Below, piece after piece: positions 3,877 through 6,629 of a DNA stretch of 6,629 nt. The stretch's first letter is position 1. The number at the start of each line of letters is the position of its first letter. Location of the stretch: positions 1 to 6,629 of the forward strand of contig JBAXUY010000152.1 of NCBI GenBank assembly GCA_037129475.1. The letters run 5' to 3'. The DNA is from RGVT01 sp037129475. Its GTDB lineage: Bacteria > Planctomycetota > Planctomycetia > Pirellulales > UBA1268. Both the position numbers and the translations under genes were made by a program. A model generated the notes under the pieces. It was not told the DNA's origin and did not search any database. It saw only the letters and a program-made list of their open reading frames with translations.

Positions 3877-6624
3877 CTTCTCGCACTCCGCCCACGTGAC
3901 GCCGTCATGCACCGACACTTCGAGCGGAACGTCGAGCGGCAGCGCCCCCCGCATCTCGTCGAGCACGAGGTCGCGCACGGCCGGCGTCTCCGTCGCGGGG
4001 GCCTCCAACACCAGTTCGTCGTGGATCTGCAGCACGAGCGCGGCCGCCAGCCGTTCCGTGGAGAGCCGGCGCGACACCCGCAGCATCGCCAGCTTGATCA
4101 GGTCGGCGGCCGAGCCCTGCACGACGGTATTGATGGCCGTGCGCTCCGGCAGGGCGAGCGCGAGGACGCCCGCGGCGTTGCGGCGGCCCGGTCGGTCACG
4201 GACGCCGGCGATCGTCCTCCGGCGGCCGAGCATCGTGGTCACGTGGCCGTCGCGGCGGCAGCGATCGAGGATCTCGTCCATGAACTCGGCCGCCCCGGCA
4301 AAGGTGCGGAGATAGGCGGCGATGAACTCCGCCGCCTCCGCCTGAGGAATGGACAGGGATTTGGCAAGGCCGAAGGCACTCTGGCCGTAGAGGATGCCGA
4401 AGTTCACCGCCTTGGCCGCGCGCCGCATCTCGGCGGTCACAGCCGCCTCCTCGACGCCGAAGACCGCGGCAGCGGTGCGCGTGTGGATGTCGGTGCCCGA
4501 CGCGAAGGCCGCCCGCATCGCCGCGTCGCCGGAGAGATGCGCGAGGATGCGAAGCTCGATCTGCGAGTAGTCGGCCGCGACGAAACGCCAGCCGGGCTCC
4601 CGGGGCAGGAACGCCGCCCGGATCTGCTGCCCCTCGGCCGTGCGGATCGGAATGTTTTGCAGATTGGGATCGCTCGAACTCAGGCGGCCGGTGGCGGTGA
4701 CGGTTTGGTTGAACGTGGTGTGGATCCGGCCCGTCGCCGGGTCGACGAGCGCCGGCAGCGCGTCGACGTAGGTGCTCTTGAGCTTCGCATACTTGCGATG
4801 CTCGAGAAGCTTCGCCGGGAGCGGGTGGAGCGGGGCGAGTTCCTCGAGCACCTCGGCATCAGTGCTCGGGCCCGTCTTCGTCCGCTTCACGACGGGCAGC
4901 CCGAGTTCGTCGAACAGCACGGCCCGCACCTGGAGCGGCGAAGCGATCGAAAACGCGTGGCCCGCGAGGTCGTGGATGTCCGCCTCGAGGGCCTCCAGCC
5001 TCGCGGTATAGTCGCTCGAGAGCGCCGCGAGCACCCCGCAGTCGATCCGCACACCACGAAATTCCATGTCGGCGAGAACCGACGCCAGTGGCAACTCGAC
5101 GTCGGCGTAGAGGCCGTGGAGCCCGGTCGTGCGGAGCGCCTCTCCGAGCCGCTCCGAGACCTGCCGCACGATGCTGCACGCGCGCGTGGCATGGGCGGCA
5201 TCCGCCGGCCGCTCGAGGGCGTCGTCTTCTTCCGGCGCGACGTCGATGCCGGCGCGGCGTGCGACCTCGGCCAGCCCATGGTTGCGCTCACCGGCATCGA
5301 GCAGGTAGGCGGCGAGAAGCGTGTCGAACGTGCCCCCCGCCAACGCGTGCCCCGCCGCCCGCAGGGTCACGGTCTGCCGCTTGAGATCGTGCCCGATCTT
5401 GGAGACCGTCGGATCGCCCAGCACCTCGGCGAGCATCCGGGCTCCTGGGGCGTCACGATGCGCGAGCACCTCGGGCGCCACCCAGACCGACGCTTCGAGC
5501 GTCGTGATCGCGAGGCCGGCGGGCGGTGCGAGCAAGCGTGCGTGCGACGCACCGGCGACGCAGATGGCGAGCGGACCACCGCACCGCAGCAGCGGCACGA
5601 CCGCCACGAGCGCCGCGTCGTCGGCGACGTGCGCCGTCACCGGCGGCGGAGCGGCTGGGAGCGCTGCGGGAGGCTCGGCGGTGAGGTCGAACATCGTCCG
5701 TTGCGCCGCGGCGGCCTGCGGCCGGGCCCGGGTCGCGGACTGCCGCGCCTTCGTGACGAGGCTTTGGAAGCCGAGCTCCTTGAGAAATGTGCCCAGCCGT
5801 TCTCCGTCGGGCGCGTGCAGTCGGGCCGCGTCCCAGGGCACGGTCAGTGGCACGTCGGCGTCGAGCCGCACCAGCTCGCGGCTGGCCCGGGCCGCCTCGG
5901 CATACGTGCGCAGGTTTTCCTGGCGCTTCTTGCCGGAAACCACGTCGGGATGGGCGAGTACGTGGTCGAGCGACCCGTGTGCCTGCAGCAGTTCGGAGGC
6001 GATCTTGGGGCCGATCAGCGGCACCCCCGGCACGTTGTCGGCGGAGTCGCCCACGAGCGTGAGATAGTCGACGACCTGGTCCGGACGGATGCCCCACTCG
6101 GCCCGGAGTTCGTCGGACCCCAAGAATGCATTCGTGCGCAGATTGAGCAGCCGCACCCGCTCGGAGAGCAGTTGCCGGGCATCCTTGTCGGACGTCGCGA
6201 GCACGCACGCGCCCCCCTGCCCCGTCACCTGCCGGGCGAGCGTGGCCAGAATGTCGTCGGCCTCGTACCCCGGCATCTCGAGGCACGGAATCCCCATCAC
6301 GTCGAGCAGCTGCCGCACGAGCGGAATCTGCGGCACGAGGTCGGCCGGCATCTCGGCCCGGTTCGCCTTGTAGGCCTCGAACCGCTCATGCCGGAACGTC
6401 GGCCCGGGGGCGTCGAGCGCGCACAGCAGGTAGTCGGCCTTCTTCTTCTCGATGATGTCGAGCAGGTCGCGCGTGAAGCCATAGACCGCCGCCACGGGCG
6501 TGCCCTGCGGCGACGTCATCTCCGGCAGCGCGTGAAACAGTTGGTAGACCCGCGACAGCGTGTCGATCACCCACACCGACTTCCCGGCAAGATCGGGCAC
6601 GGCGGCTGACGCGACGTCTGACAT
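3874..6624 (-). CDS. polA: DNA polymerase I, proofreading site degenerate
   Basis: PolA fills repair gaps and replaces Okazaki primers, using its 5' nuclease to remove RNA or damaged strands. The protein has 916 residues (E. coli 928). The 5'-3' nuclease spans about 15-290: Asp21, DAPGPTFRHE (71-80), GYEADD (119-124), SDKD (145-148) and GDSADNVPG with VPLIGPKIA (192-209). A proline/alanine-rich linker (295-335) contains QRTMFDL (308-314). The 3'-5' exonuclease-like domain (335-500) keeps FDTLLAAYLLDAGERNH (433-449) but lacks the metal-binding acidic residues. The polymerase domain (505-916) is intact: TATGRLSSSDPNLQNIP (643-659), motif A AADYSQIELR (683-692), O helix RRAAKAVNFGILYG (734-747) with the Lys, Phe and Tyr, and motif C QIHDELVLEA (866-875). 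The ATG at 6624 has only five bases of sequence upstream, with no ribosome site or in-frame stop visible, so a start beyond the window cannot be excluded. Confidence 0.96.
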   Translation of the reverse strand: MSDVASAAVPDLAGKSVWVIDTLSRVYQLFHALPEMTSPQGTPVAAVYGFTRDLLDIIEKKKADYLLCALDAPGPTFRHERFEAYKANRAEMPADLVPQIPLVRQLLDVMGIPCLEMPGYEADDILATLARQVTGQGGACVLATSDKDARQLLSERVRLLNLRTNAFLGSDELRAEWGIRPDQVVDYLTLVGDSADNVPGVPLIGPKIASELLQAHGSLDHVLAHPDVVSGKKRQENLRTYAEAARASRELVRLDADVPLTVPWDAARLHAPDGERLGTFLKELGFQSLVTKARQSATRARPQAAAAQRTMFDLTAEPPAALPAAPPPVTAHVADDAALVAVVPLLRCGGPLAICVAGASHARLLAPPAGLAITTLEASVWVAPEVLAHRDAPGARMLAEVLGDPTVSKIGHDLKRQTVTLRAAGHALAGGTFDTLLAAYLLDAGERNHGLAEVARRAGIDVAPEEDDALERPADAAHATRACSIVRQVSERLGEALRTTGLHGLYADVELPLASVLADMEFRGVRIDCGVLAALSSDYTARLEALEADIHDLAGHAFSIASPLQVRAVLFDELGLPVVKRTKTGPSTDAEVLEELAPLHPLPAKLLEHRKYAKLKSTYVDALPALVDPATGRIHTTFNQTVTATGRLSSSDPNLQNIPIRTAEGQQIRAAFLPREPGWRFVAADYSQIELRILAHLSGDAAMRAAFASGTDIHTRTAAAVFGVEEAAVTAEMRRAAKAVNFGILYGQSAFGLAKSLSIPQAEAAEFIAAYLRTFAGAAEFMDEILDRCRRDGHVTTMLGRRRTIAGVRDRPGRRNAAGVLALALPERTAINTVVQGSAADLIKLAMLRVSRRLSTERLAAALVLQIHDELVLEAPATETPAVRDLVLDEMRGALPLDVPLEVSVHDGVTWAECEK

Positions 6625-6629
6625 GCGAG

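Larger units (their letters stand above)
1..6624 (-). other. Probable single transcription unit polA-coaE-rho-ribH-nusB-ftsY
   Basis: Six same-strand genes are separated by 7, 75, 7, 22 and 14 bp, with no visible intrinsic terminator between them and two stop/ribosome-site overlaps. This spacing is typical of an operon. Neither end of the unit is in the window: polA starts five bases from the right edge and ftsY runs off the left. An internal promoter before rho is possible (3264-3292). The operon is inferred from spacing alone. Confidence 0.6.

Noticed and set aside
1665..3899. Plus-strand open frame of 744 codons antisense to rho and coaE
   Set aside because: It has the same codon-register explanation. 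It spans two real genes and their spacer, with no recognisable domain.
3867..3908. Upstream ATG for coaE inside polA
   Set aside because: It would add 14 residues not found in the family. The ATG at 3866 sits directly before the first strand and P-loop and has a purine-rich site overlapping the polA stop.
3517..6609. Plus-strand open frame of 1030 codons antisense to polA and the start of coaE
   Set aside because: It lies codon-on-codon against polA, and its openness follows from the lack of TTA, CTA and TCA codons there. The translation is low-complexity (R, H, G, E rich) and matches no family, while the minus strand encodes a complete PolA.
1..6629. Mobile element, CRISPR array, tRNA/rRNA, toxin-antitoxin or phage-defence module
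   Set aside because: Coding sequence of six housekeeping genes fills nearly all of the window. I saw no repeats with regular spacing, no transposase or integrase motifs, no tRNA-like cloverleaf and no compositional break.

Overview
The window is a compact, GC-rich stretch (roughly two thirds G+C by eye) of bacterial housekeeping genes. All six genes are on the minus strand, so transcription runs from high to low coordinates: polA (DNA polymerase I), coaE (dephospho-CoA kinase), rho (termination factor), ribH (lumazine synthase), nusB, and the 5' two thirds or more of ftsY, which runs off the left edge. Protein wording suggests a planctomycete, probably Pirellulales-like. Examples are PolA with PEMTSP-x-G-x-PV and LLDAGxRNH, CoaE with REAAxES and RibH with GETSHDRH. 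I also recall the polA-coaE-rho and ribH-nusB-ftsY orders from that phylum. This placement rests on memory of the families, not on a search.

Layout, in transcription order: polA 6624-3874; 7 bp gap; coaE 3866-3180; 75 bp gap (the only sizeable one); rho 3104-1710; 7 bp gap; ribH 1702-1190; 22 bp gap; nusB 1167-742; 14 bp gap; ftsY 727 to beyond base 1. The spacing fits one operon. A possible internal promoter lies in the 3' end of coaE, feeding rho and the genes below it. No stretch over 300 bases lacks a gene. I see no tRNA, rRNA, mobile element, CRISPR array or convincing intrinsic terminator.

The products span DNA repair and replication (PolA), CoA synthesis (CoaE), riboflavin synthesis (RibH), transcription termination and antitermination (Rho, NusB) and membrane protein targeting (FtsY). 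The grouping looks like co-expression of growth-linked functions rather than one pathway. Rho and NusB in one unit is the only pairing with an obvious functional link.

I found no new multi-gene system. The points worth a second look are local: PolA has lost its proofreading residues and carries a clamp-binding-like peptide in its linker; CoaE has a diverged C-terminal segment containing a promoter-like sequence; the rho leader is C-rich and G-poor; two stop codons are merged with the next gene's ribosome binding site; and TTA, CTA and TCA codons are almost absent.
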